Positions 1-5,460 of a DNA stretch of 5,460 nucleotides are shown one piece after another (position 1 is the stretch's first letter; each line of letters begins with the position of its first letter). The notes beneath the pieces were generated by a model. That model saw nothing but the letters and a program-made list of their open reading frames with translations, did not search any database and was not told the DNA's origin. Source of the DNA: Blautia sp. (GTDB taxonomy: Bacteria > Bacillota > Clostridia > Lachnospirales > Lachnospiraceae); NCBI GenBank assembly GCA_017420455.1, contig JAFOJB010000553.1, positions 1 to 5,460 of the forward strand, written 5' to 3'. The position numbers and the translations under genes were made by a program.

Positions 1-10
1 GGATGTGTCA

Positions 11-787
11 TTATTCATTCATCGCTCTTTTCATGGATCTCACATATTCGGATACATGGGGTACGCAGTCTTCTTTATAGGCGGCGCAGAGCTTTACGAT
101 GGCGGAGCCTACGATTACTCCGTCGGCGTATTTTGCCATGTCCCTGGCCTGTTCGGGAGTGGAGATGCCGAAGCCTACGGCGCAGGGAATGTCCTTTTCT
201 TCCTTTACAAGCTTCACCATGGCGCCGATGTCGGTGGTGATCCGGCTGCGGACGCCGGTGACTCCAAGGGAGGAAACACAGTAGACGAAGCCTTCGGCTT
301 CTTTCGCGATCGCGCTGATCCTGTCTCTGGAGGTAGGCGCGATCAGGGAAATGAGATCCAGTCCGTGCTCTTTACAGACAGTGTCGAACTCCTCCTTTTC
401 TTCAAAGGGAACATCCGGGAGGATCAGTCCGTCCATTCCGATCTCTGCGGCCGTTTTCAGGAACCGTTCCGTCCCATAGGAGAACACGACATTGGCGTAG
501 GTCATGAATACCATGGGGATGACTGACTTTTTCCGGATGCTGCGCACCATATCAAAGATCCTGTCGGTGGTGACTCCTCCGGACAATGCCCTGGTACTCG
601 CTTCCTGGATGACCGGCCCTTCTGCCGTGGGATCGGAAAACGGAATGCCCAGCTCGATCAGATCGGCTCCGGCTTCCTCCATGGCAAAGACCAGCTTTTC
701 CGTCACGGCCAGGGATGGATCTCCACAGGTGATAAACGGAATAAAGGCCTTCCCATGCTGAAATGCTTCTTCGATTCTCTTATTCAT
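11..787 (-). CDS. trpA: Tryptophan synthase alpha subunit (TrpA)
   Basis: TrpA cleaves indole-3-glycerol phosphate to glyceraldehyde-3-phosphate and indole, which passes through a tunnel to TrpB in the cytoplasmic alpha2-beta2 complex. The protein is 258 residues, normal for this TIM-barrel family. Visible motifs are FITCGDP (18-24), ELGIPFSDP (45-53) with catalytic Glu45, LPDVPFEE (123-130), GVTG (175-178) in the phosphate-binding region, GFGIS (205-209) and GVIVGSAIV (223-231). The second catalytic acid, Asp60 in the enteric enzyme (in ADGP), is Glu56 here (AEGP). The frame is open back to an ATG at 814, but the start at 787 is preferred: it has GGAGG at 794-798 six bases upstream and gives a normal N-terminus (MNKRIEEAF), whereas the longer version adds nine unrelated residues. 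The gene overlaps the trpB stop by 8 bases, so translation is probably coupled. It is the last operon gene in view and ends with TAA. Confidence 0.97.
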   Translation of the reverse strand: MNKRIEEAFQHGKAFIPFITCGDPSLAVTEKLVFAMEEAGADLIELGIPFSDPTAEGPVIQEASTRALSGGVTTDRIFDMVRSIRKKSVIPMVFMTYANVVFSYGTERFLKTAAEIGMDGLILPDVPFEEKEEFDTVCKEHGLDLISLIAPTSRDRISAIAKEAEGFVYCVSSLGVTGVRSRITTDIGAMVKLVKEEKDIPCAVGFGISTPEQARDMAKYADGVIVGSAIVKLCAAYKEDCVPHVSEYVRSMKRAMNE

Positions 788-1964
788 GCAGATCCTCCCC
801 TCTGTACCTTGCAATGGCAGCGCAGTCCTTGTCTCCTCTGCCGGAGATCGTGATCACCACACTCTGGTCCCTTCTCATGGAAGGTACCAGCTTTCTGGCA
901 TAGGCTACGGCGTGGGCGCTTTCGATTGCCGGGATGATTCCCTCCATACGGGAGAGATATTCAAAGGCTTCTACGGCTTCTTCGTCGGTTACCGGGACAT
1001 ATTGCGCCCTGCCGATATCATACAGGTGCGCATGCTCCGGACCGATTCCCGGGTAATCGAGACCGGCGGAGATCGAGTACACCGGCGCGATCTGTCCGTA
1101 TTCATCCTGGCAGAAATAGGATTTCATTCCATGAAAGATTCCCAGCTTCCCGGTGGCGATGGTAGCCGCGGTCTCCCGGGTATTGACACCTCTTCCGGCC
1201 GCCTCACAGCCGATCAGGGCGACTTCCCTGTCTTCTATGAAATGGTAAAACGATCCGATGGCGTTGGAGCCTCCTCCGACACAGGCCAGAACGGCATCCG
1301 GCAGCTTTCCTTCCTTTTCCAGCATCTGCGACTTGATCTCCTTCGAGATCACAGCCTGAAAATCCCTTACAATGGTGGGGAAGGGATGAGGCCCCATCAC
1401 GGAGCCAAGCACATAGTGAGTGTCCGAAATCCTGTTCGTCCATTCCCGCATGGTCTCGCTGACCGCATCCTTCAGGGTGGCTGTTCCCGTGGTCACCGGA
1501 TGGACCTTCGCTCCGAGAAGGCGCATGCGGTATACGTTCAGCGCCTGGCGCTCTGTGTCTTCTTTTCCCATGAACACTTCGCATTCCATTCCCATCAGCG
1601 CCGCGGCCGTGGCGGTGGCCACGCCGTGCTGCCCTGCGCCTGTCTCCGCGATGACCCGGGTCTTCCCCATCTTCTTCGCCAGCAGGACCTGTCCCAGGAC
1701 ATTATTGATCTTGTGAGCTCCGGTGTGATTCAGGTCTTCTCTTTTCAGATAAACCTTTGCGCCTCCCAGGTCTTCCGTCATATGTGCCGCATAATACAGG
1801 CGCGAAGGCCTGCCGGCGTATTCATTCAGGAGGTCTGTAAGTTCTCTGTTGAAGTCCGGATCCTCCCTGTAACGTTCATAGGCCTCCTCCAGCTCCAGCA
1901 CCGCGTTCATCAGTGTCTCCGGTATATACTGGCCTCCATGTTTACCAAATCTTCCATTCTGCAT
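780..1964 (-). CDS. trpB: Tryptophan synthase beta subunit (TrpB, TrpB1 type)
   Basis: TrpB is the PLP enzyme that condenses indole with L-serine to give L-tryptophan, the last step of the pathway, as partner of TrpA. It has 394 residues, close to the usual 390-400. Key residues are all present: HTGAHKINN (80-88) with the PLP-forming Lys85, Glu107 just before the substrate-carboxylate loop GAGQHG (109-114), the PLP phosphate loop GGGSNA (230-235), [10 protein letters not shown] (302-311) including Asp303, Glu348, and SGRGDKD (374-380) with the Ser near the pyridine nitrogen. The N-terminal [15 protein letters not shown] is typical of the TrpA-dependent TrpB1 class and argues against the stand-alone TrpB2 class. 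The ATG at 1964 has GAGGAG at 1975-1980 ten bases upstream. A 63-base gap separates it from trpF, and its 3' end overlaps trpA by 8 bases. Confidence 0.98.
   Translation of the reverse strand: MQNGRFGKHGGQYIPETLMNAVLELEEAYERYREDPDFNRELTDLLNEYAGRPSRLYYAAHMTEDLGGAKVYLKREDLNHTGAHKINNVLGQVLLAKKMGKTRVIAETGAGQHGVATATAAALMGMECEVFMGKEDTERQALNVYRMRLLGAKVHPVTTGTATLKDAVSETMREWTNRISDTHYVLGSVMGPHPFPTIVRDFQAVISKEIKSQMLEKEGKLPDAVLACVGGGSNAIGSFYHFIEDREVALIGCEAAGRGVNTRETAATIATGKLGIFHGMKSYFCQDEYGQIAPVYSISAGLDYPGIGPEHAHLYDIGRAQYVPVTDEEAVEAFEYLSRMEGIIPAIESAHAVAYARKLVPSMRRDQSVVITISGRGDKDCAAIARYRGEDLHE
794..798 (-). promoter_or_regulatory. Ribosome binding site of trpA, inside trpB
   Basis: GGAGG (within AGGGGAGG) on the minus strand, six bases before the ATG at 787. 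It decides the trpA start in favour of 787 over the upstream in-frame ATG at 814 and lies in the last codons of trpB, so the two subunits of tryptophan synthase are probably coupled in translation. Confidence 0.85.
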
Positions 1965-1974
1965 AGTGATCCTG

Positions 1975-1980
1975 CTCCTC
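1975..1980 (-). promoter_or_regulatory. Ribosome binding site of trpB
   Basis: GAGGAG on the minus strand, ten bases before the trpB ATG. A second, weaker AGGA closer to the start may share the role. It lies in the trpF-trpB gap. Confidence 0.7.
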
Positions 1981-2027
1981 TATCCACAAGTGTATGCACA
2001 GGGGTACATCCTGACATTCCCCCGCTT

Positions 2028-2726
2028 TTATCCCTGAATCCGTTTTTCTGCTGCATCCAGGATCTCCATGATCCTGCGGATCTTTTCAGGGTCTTTCTTT
2101 TTTCCGGTTTCCAGTCCGCTGGACAGATCCAGAGCCCAGGGATGTACTTTTCTGACCGCTTCTTCTATATTGTCCGTCCCGAGTCCGCCGGCCAGGAAAA
2201 ATCTCCGCTCTATGGGCGGGATCAGGCTCCAGTCAAAGACCTGGCCGCCGCCCTTTCCCTGGTCCAGAAGGATATAGTCGGCACTGCTTTTCAATGCTCT
2301 CTGGATGTCCCCGGCGTTTCTTACCGTGAAGGCTTTGATCACCGGCCTTCCGGTGCGTTCCTGAAGGCTTCGGATATAGTCCTCGTCCTCTTCTCCGTGA
2401 AGCTGCGCGAGTTTCAGGATTCCTTTCTTCAGGAGCCTTTCGGGCACTTCCAGAGGAGCGTCTACAAAAACGCCTACAGGAAGGATTTCTTCATCCAGAA
2501 GGCTGGTGAGCACTGCGAGGGTTTCCTCCGGAATATTCCGGAAGCTCTTCTGATATCCCAGGATGAAGCCTGCAAAATCCGGTTTCGCCTCGTTTACTGC
2601 CAGAATATCCTCCGGCCGCGACAGCCCGCACATTTTGACGAGAGGTCTTGTGTGTCCCTTCTTTTTCCGGATGCTGCTGTTTTCTGCTGCCTTCCGCATT
2701 TCTTCCGTTTTATCAGTTACTGCCAT
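2028..2726 (-). CDS. trpF: Phosphoribosylanthranilate isomerase (TrpF) with N-terminal extension
   Basis: TrpF is a TIM-barrel enzyme that carries out the Amadori rearrangement of N-(5'-phosphoribosyl)anthranilate to CdRP, between the TrpD and TrpC steps. The protein is 232 residues, against about 200-210 for most stand-alone TrpF. The conserved core begins at VKMCGLS (30-36) with the catalytic general-base Cys33. It continues with GFIL (53-56), GVFVDA (85-90), QLHGEE (108-113), ILLDQGKGG (152-160) with the catalytic Asp155, LAGGL (178-182) and LDLSSGLET (199-207), the last two forming phosphate-binding loops. Residues 1 to about 29 are an extra, hydrophilic, Lys- and Glu-rich extension. The ATG at 2726 is supported by GGAGG at 2735-2739 eight bases upstream and lies inside the trpC 3' end (14-base overlap). 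An ATG at 2699 (residue 10) is the only other plausible start. It has a weaker purine tract, and using it would still leave about 20 extra residues. Confidence 0.95.
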   Translation of the reverse strand: MAVTDKTEEMRKAAENSSIRKKKGHTRPLVKMCGLSRPEDILAVNEAKPDFAGFILGYQKSFRNIPEETLAVLTSLLDEEILPVGVFVDAPLEVPERLLKKGILKLAQLHGEEDEDYIRSLQERTGRPVIKAFTVRNAGDIQRALKSSADYILLDQGKGGGQVFDWSLIPPIERRFFLAGGLGTDNIEEAVRKVHPWALDLSSGLETGKKKDPEKIRRIMEILDAAEKRIQG

Positions 2727-3501
2727 GCAGCGGCCCTCCGTTCAGTTCCTGCAGCATCTTCTTTTTTTCCGGGCTTCTCATCAATGTCTCTCCCACCAGG
2801 ACAGCGTCCACGTGGTTTTCATACAGGAGCCGGATATCCTGTGCGGTTCTGATCCCGCTTTCGGAAACGAAGACGGTTTCCGCAGGGGCCAGAGCGCGAA
2901 GACGGATGCTGTTGTTCATATCCACGGTAAAGGAGCGGAGATCCCGGTTATTCACGCCGATGATCCTGGCGCCGGTGTTTGCCGCCATCTCCACTTCCTT
3001 CTCGTCGTGAGCCTCCACCAGCGCGTCCATCCCCAGTTCCTCCGCCAGCTGCCGGTACGCTCTCAGCCTTTCCTTCTCCAGAATGGCGCAGATCAGCAGA
3101 ACGGCTTCTGCTCCCAGGGCTCTCGCCTGCCAGATCATGTACTCGTCAACGGTAAAATCCTTTCGAAGCACCGGAATCGTCACATTTTCCGTAATCTCCT
3201 TCAGATATCGATCCGCGCCCAGAAACCAGAAGGGCTCTGTAAGGCAGGAGATTGCAGCCGCCCCGGCCTCCTGGTATTCCAGGGCGATGGAAAGGTACGG
3301 GAAATCCGGGGCGATCAGCCCTTTGGAGGGAGATGCCTTCTTCACTTCGCATATGTAAGACATGCCCGGCCTTTTCAGCGCTTCCAGAAAGCCGGAACTG
3401 CCGGGCCTGATCTGTTCCTTCAGCTGCTCCAGAGGGACCTTCCGTTTTTCTTCTTCGATCCTGTCTGCTGTCTTTTGGGCGATCTGTTCCAGAATATTCA
3501 T
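2713..3501 (-). CDS. trpC: Indole-3-glycerol phosphate synthase (TrpC)
   Basis: TrpC decarboxylates and cyclises CdRP to indole-3-glycerol phosphate. It is a single-domain TIM barrel of 262 residues, the normal size, and is not fused to TrpF as in E. coli. Conserved blocks are CEVKKASPSKG (51-61) with Glu52 and Lys54, ISCLTEP (84-90), PVLRKDF (110-116) with the general-acid Lys114, VEAHDE (162-167) with the general-base Glu163, IGVNNRDL (181-188) with Asn184, SESGI (213-217) with Ser215, and VGETLM (236-241). These match in spacing the catalytic set known from the well-studied archaeal enzyme. The ATG at 3501 has AGGAGG at 3506-3511 with a four-base spacer. It follows trpD after a 78-base gap. 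The stop (TGA, 2713-2715) lies inside the trpF start region, so trpF translation is probably coupled to it. Confidence 0.97.
   Translation of the reverse strand: MNILEQIAQKTADRIEEEKRKVPLEQLKEQIRPGSSGFLEALKRPGMSYICEVKKASPSKGLIAPDFPYLSIALEYQEAGAAAISCLTEPFWFLGADRYLKEITENVTIPVLRKDFTVDEYMIWQARALGAEAVLLICAILEKERLRAYRQLAEELGMDALVEAHDEKEVEMAANTGARIIGVNNRDLRSFTVDMNNSIRLRALAPAETVFVSESGIRTAQDIRLLYENHVDAVLVGETLMRSPEKKKMLQELNGGPLHGSN
2735..2739 (-). promoter_or_regulatory. Ribosome binding site of trpF, inside trpC
   Basis: GGAGG on the minus strand, eight bases before the ATG at 2726 and inside the Asn-Gly-Gly codons near the end of trpC. It supports the long (232-residue) form of TrpF over a start at 2699. 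Confidence 0.75.
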
Positions 3502-3505
3502 TGCT

Positions 3506-3511
3506 CCTCCT
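3506..3511 (-). promoter_or_regulatory. Ribosome binding site of trpC
   Basis: The minus strand reads AGGAGG, followed by AGCA and the ATG at 3501. It lies at the end of the 78-base trpD-trpC gap and supports independent initiation. Confidence 0.8.
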
Positions 3512-3579
3512 GTCCCTCCCGTATGGATGGCCCGATCCCGTTCTGCTGGTTTTCTGACACATCGGAACCGGCACCGGAA

Positions 3580-4590
3580 TCATCGATTCGTCTCTTCGAT
3601 AAACTCCCGGAGCTTCTTTTCCGCCGCGCCGCTGTCCAGCAGCTGTTCTGCCAGGCGTACGCCCTCCTCCATGGTGCCGGTTTTTCCGGCAATGTAGAAG
3701 GCAGCGCCGGCGTTCAGGCACACAGCCTGCCGCTTTGGCCCCCGCTCTTCTCCGGAAAGGATCCGGCGGGTGATCTCTGCATTCTCTTCAGGCGTTCCTC
3801 CGGTCAGTTCTTCTTTTTTACAGGTCGTATAGCCGAAATCCTCAGGATTTATCACATAGGAATGGAACCATCCGTCACGGATTTCACAGACAGAGGTCGG
3901 CGCGCTCATGGAAATCTCATCCAGAGAATCCTGCCCGAAGACCACCATTCCTCTGGTAACGCCGAGGTTCATCATTACATGAGCCAGCGGCTCCACCAGC
4001 GTCTCATCAAAAACGCCCATCAGCTCCATCTTTGCTCCGGCAGGATTGCTCAGAGGTCCCAGAATGTTGAACACGGTGCGGATCCCCAGCTCCTTCCGGA
4101 CAGGCGCCACGTATTTCATGGCTATGTGGTAGTTCTGGGCGAAAAGGTAGCACAGGTTGATCTTTGCCTGCACCTCGGCTCTCTTTTCCGGCGGAAGCGT
4201 GATCCTGACGCCCAGCGCTTCCAGCACGTCAGCCGCTCCGCTTCTGGAGGAGGCTGCTCTGTTCCCGTGCTTTGCCACCGGCACACCGCCGGCTGCAATA
4301 ACAAGAGAAGAGGTGGTGGAAATATTGAAGGAATTCGCCCCGTCTCCTCCGGTCCCAACGATCTCCAGCACATCCATGTCATGCAGAAGCTTGATGCAGT
4401 GATCCCGCATTCCTTTCGCGGAGGCGGTGATCTCATCGATGGTCTCTCCCTTCAGGGAAAGCGCCGTAAGGTAAGAGGCCATCTGCACCGGCGTTGCCTG
4501 CCCTCCCATGATCTCATTCATAACTTCTCTTGCTTCCTCATACGTCAGGTTCTGCTTTCTGGATAATTTGATGATGGCTTCACGAATCAT
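3580..4590 (-). CDS. trpD: Anthranilate phosphoribosyltransferase (TrpD)
   Basis: TrpD transfers phosphoribosyl from PRPP to anthranilate, the second committed step. The protein is 336 residues, normal for a free-standing TrpD of the class that resembles nucleoside phosphorylase-II, and carries no fused TrpG domain. Motifs are the small helical N-terminal domain (about 1-65), the PRPP-binding loop GTGGDG (79-84), NIST (89-92), [20 protein letters not shown] (107-126), [20 protein letters not shown] (165-184) with the conserved Arg171 near the anthranilate site, and DSLDEIS (221-227), whose Asp224-Glu225 pair is the expected metal-binding acid pair. The ATG at 4590 has a near-perfect AGGAGGT at 4596-4602 with a five-base spacer. 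It lies 66 bases downstream of trpG and 78 bases upstream of trpC, so it is the one complete gene here with a free gap on both sides. Confidence 0.97.
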   Translation of the reverse strand: MIREAIIKLSRKQNLTYEEAREVMNEIMGGQATPVQMASYLTALSLKGETIDEITASAKGMRDHCIKLLHDMDVLEIVGTGGDGANSFNISTTSSLVIAAGGVPVAKHGNRAASSRSGAADVLEALGVRITLPPEKRAEVQAKINLCYLFAQNYHIAMKYVAPVRKELGIRTVFNILGPLSNPAGAKMELMGVFDETLVEPLAHVMMNLGVTRGMVVFGQDSLDEISMSAPTSVCEIRDGWFHSYVINPEDFGYTTCKKEELTGGTPEENAEITRRILSGEERGPKRQAVCLNAGAAFYIAGKTGTMEEGVRLAEQLLDSGAAEKKLREFIEETNR

Positions 4591-4595
4591 AATAT

Positions 4596-4602
4596 ACCTC
4601 CT
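4596..4602 (-). promoter_or_regulatory. Ribosome binding site of trpD
   Basis: The minus strand reads AGGAGGT, a seven-base match to the anti-Shine-Dalgarno sequence, five bases before the trpD ATG. It lies in the trpG-trpD gap, so TrpD translation can begin independently of TrpG. Confidence 0.85.
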
Positions 4603-4656
4603 GATGATCTCGCAGCTCTGCTGAACAAACGTCTTTCACTGCCTTCTTCCTGTTCC

Positions 4657-5238
4657 TTACGGCCTTCTTTCTGTCTCCTTCAGAAAGTTCTGTATCATGT
4701 GCTTTCCGTCCGGGGTCATTACGGATTCGGGATGGAACTGCAGGCCGAACACCGGATATTCTTTATGTTCCACTGCCATGACTTCTCCCTCCTCCGACCT
4801 GGCTGTAACCAGGAGACAGTCCGGCAGGGTTTCTTCTATTGCTGCCAGGGAATGATACCTCGCTGCCGGAAAGGTTTCTTCCAGTCCTGCAAGGATTCTG
4901 CTCTTTCCTGTCCTTCTGATGGTCTTCTTTTTTCCGTGCATGAGCTCCTTCGCATAGGATACGGTGGCTCCGAAGGCTTCACAGATGGCCTGATGTCCCA
5001 GACATACTCCAAGGATGGGAATTTCTCCGGACAGGGCTTTCACCACGGGAATGCAGATTCCTGCGTCCGCAGGCTTTCCGGGGCCGGGAGAAAGAAGGAT
5101 CGCCGCCGGAGAAAGCTTCCGGATCTCCTCTATGGTGATCTCGTCGTTTCTTACCACCCGGATTTCGGGTTCCAGGCTCCCCACAAGCTGGAACAGATTG
5201 TAGGAGAAGCTGTCATAATTGTCGATCAAAAGTATCAT
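4657..5238 (-). CDS. trpG: Anthranilate synthase component II, glutamine amidotransferase (TrpG)
   Basis: TrpG is the class I glutamine amidotransferase that hydrolyses glutamine and channels ammonia to TrpE for anthranilate synthesis. At 193 residues it is full length for a free-standing TrpG. It begins MILLIDNYDSFSYNL (1-15), typical of TrpG/PabA, followed by the oxyanion loop LSPGPGKP (49-56), the nucleophile elbow GVCLGHQ (77-83) with Cys79, and GLQFHPES (165-172) with His169 and Glu171 completing the triad. The frame is open further upstream to 5298, but those 20 residues overlap trpE and do not look like TrpG. The ATG at 5238 has AGGAGGG at 5245-5251 six bases upstream and shares ATGA with the trpE stop. 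Sequence alone cannot exclude that it also serves PabB (an amphibolic TrpG/PabA), but its position between trpE and trpD makes the tryptophan role primary. Confidence 0.96.
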   Translation of the reverse strand: MILLIDNYDSFSYNLFQLVGSLEPEIRVVRNDEITIEEIRKLSPAAILLSPGPGKPADAGICIPVVKALSGEIPILGVCLGHQAICEAFGATVSYAKELMHGKKKTIRRTGKSRILAGLEETFPAARYHSLAAIEETLPDCLLVTARSEEGEVMAVEHKEYPVFGLQFHPESVMTPDGKHMIQNFLKETERRP

Positions 5239-5460
5239 TCCAATCCCTCCTGAGAAATCTGTACGGCATTGACCACTGCCTTTGCCTTGTTGAGACACTC
5301 TGTGAATTCCTTCTCCGGCTCGCTGTCGTAGACGAGGCCGGCTCCGGAACGGATGCAGATCTGTCCGTTCTTTTTATATACCAGACGGATGGCGATGCAG
5401 GTATCCAGGTTTCCCGCAAAATCCAGGTATCCTACCGCTCCTCCGTAGATTCCTCTTTTA
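5235..5460 (-). CDS. trpE: Anthranilate synthase component I (TrpE), C-terminal fragment cut by the window edge
   Basis: Only the last 74 codons and the stop are in the window; the first complete codon begins at 5459. TrpE converts chorismate and TrpG-supplied ammonia to anthranilate and is usually the target of tryptophan feedback inhibition. The fragment holds the conserved end of the chorismate-binding domain: RGIYGGAVGYLDFAGNLDTC (2-21), AIR (23-25), the SGAG loop (38-41) and EPEKEF (47-52) leading into LNKAKAV (56-62). The Glu at fragment residue 51 sits where the family has an Mg2+-ligand glutamate. These motifs are shared with PabB and isochorismate synthase relatives, so the TrpE assignment rests partly on direct coupling to trpG in a trp operon. 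The gene ends with TGA at 5235-5237, overlapping the trpG ATG by 4 bases. The N-terminal Trp-binding region is not visible. Confidence 0.94.
   Translation of the reverse strand, partial: KRGIYGGAVGYLDFAGNLDTCIAIRLVYKKNGQICIRSGAGLVYDSEPEKEFTECLNKAKAVVNAVQISQEGLE
5245..5251 (-). promoter_or_regulatory. Ribosome binding site of trpG, inside trpE
   Basis: The minus strand reads AGGAGGG six bases before the ATG at 5238, within the last trpE codons. It fixes the trpG start and, with the ATGA stop-start overlap, points to translational coupling of TrpE and TrpG, which are needed in equal amounts. Confidence 0.85.

Noticed and set aside
1..10. A terminator after trpA.
   Set aside because: Only ten bases remain after the stop. 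No hairpin can be judged from them, so the operon end may lie beyond the window.
788..814. A longer TrpA start at the ATG at 814.
   Set aside because: It would add nine residues unlike TrpA and overlap trpB by 35 bases. The ATG at 787 has a clear GGAGG and the family-typical N-terminus.
1980..2009. A nine-codon reading frame (MYPCAYTCG) on the minus strand in the trpF-trpB gap.
   Set aside because: It has no good Shine-Dalgarno, only chance length and no Trp codons, so it is not leader-like. A weak GGGG/CCCC pairing nearby has a long loop and no U-tract.
2713..2726. A possible frameshift fusion of TrpC into TrpF.
   Set aside because: The genes overlap in different frames, but no slippery heptamer is visible, and trpF has its own ribosome binding site and start.
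786..2852. A 688-codon open frame on the plus strand, opposite trpB and trpF.
   Set aside because: It is in exact codon register with trpB and trpF. Stops in that antisense frame need TTA, CTA or TCA sense codons, which these genes rarely use, so a long open frame is expected. The translation is Phe/Arg/His/Ser-rich with no recognisable domain, while the minus strand carries full catalytic motifs.
3502..3579. A possible internal promoter or attenuator in the trpD-trpC gap (and in the two other gaps).
   Set aside because: I see no -35/-10 pair, no strong hairpin and no U-tract on the minus strand in any of the three gaps; only ribosome binding sites stand out.
2563..4566. A 667-codon open frame on the plus strand, opposite trpC and trpD.
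   Set aside because: It has the same cause: it is in codon register with trpC and trpD, both scarce in TTA, CTA and TCA codons. It shows no domain and no credible ribosome binding site.
5239..5298. A longer TrpG start at 5298.
   Set aside because: The extra 20 residues are read out of frame from trpE coding sequence. The ATG at 5238 has AGGAGGG and begins the classical MILLIDNYDSF.

Overview
The window is one continuous tryptophan biosynthesis operon, transcribed entirely from the minus strand, so its 5' end lies to the right. Read in the direction of transcription, the order is trpE (only the last 74 codons are inside the window), trpG, trpD, trpC, trpF, trpB, trpA. These genes cover the conversion of chorismate to L-tryptophan, apart from the bulk of trpE, which lies beyond the right edge. 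Every complete gene has its expected catalytic residues in place except for one conservative substitution in TrpA, and none shows a frameshift or truncation.

The organism is most likely a Clostridia-type Firmicute, plausibly a gut Lachnospiraceae. Three things suggest this: the compact order E-G-D-C-F-B-A with separate single-domain genes for TrpG, TrpD, TrpC and TrpF (not the GD and CF fusions of enteric bacteria); strong AGGAGG or GGAGG ribosome binding sites before every complete gene; and the protein sequences themselves, such as the TrpA stretch [11 protein letters not shown]. By eye the DNA is a little over half G+C, and Leu TTA/CTA and Ser TCA codons are scarce. This placement is inferred from sequence style and not proven.

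Layout from the right: the trpE 3' end (5460-5235) overlaps trpG (5238-4657) by 4 bases. A 66-base gap precedes trpD (4590-3580), and a 78-base gap precedes trpC (3501-2713). trpC overlaps trpF (2726-2028) by 14 bases. A 63-base gap precedes trpB (1964-780), which overlaps trpA (787-11) by 8 bases. Only 10 bases follow trpA.

How the genes work together: TrpE with TrpG makes anthranilate from chorismate and glutamine. TrpD adds phosphoribosyl, TrpF isomerises the product, and TrpC closes the indole ring to give indole-3-glycerol phosphate. TrpA releases indole from that compound, and TrpB condenses the indole with serine. The two pairs that form heteromeric enzymes (E/G and B/A) are also overlapping, translationally coupled gene pairs. 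The promoter and any leader, attenuator or T-box would lie upstream of trpE, outside the window. No terminator, mobile element, RNA gene, CRISPR array or novel system is visible. This is an ordinary core-metabolism region with a few modest points of interest.
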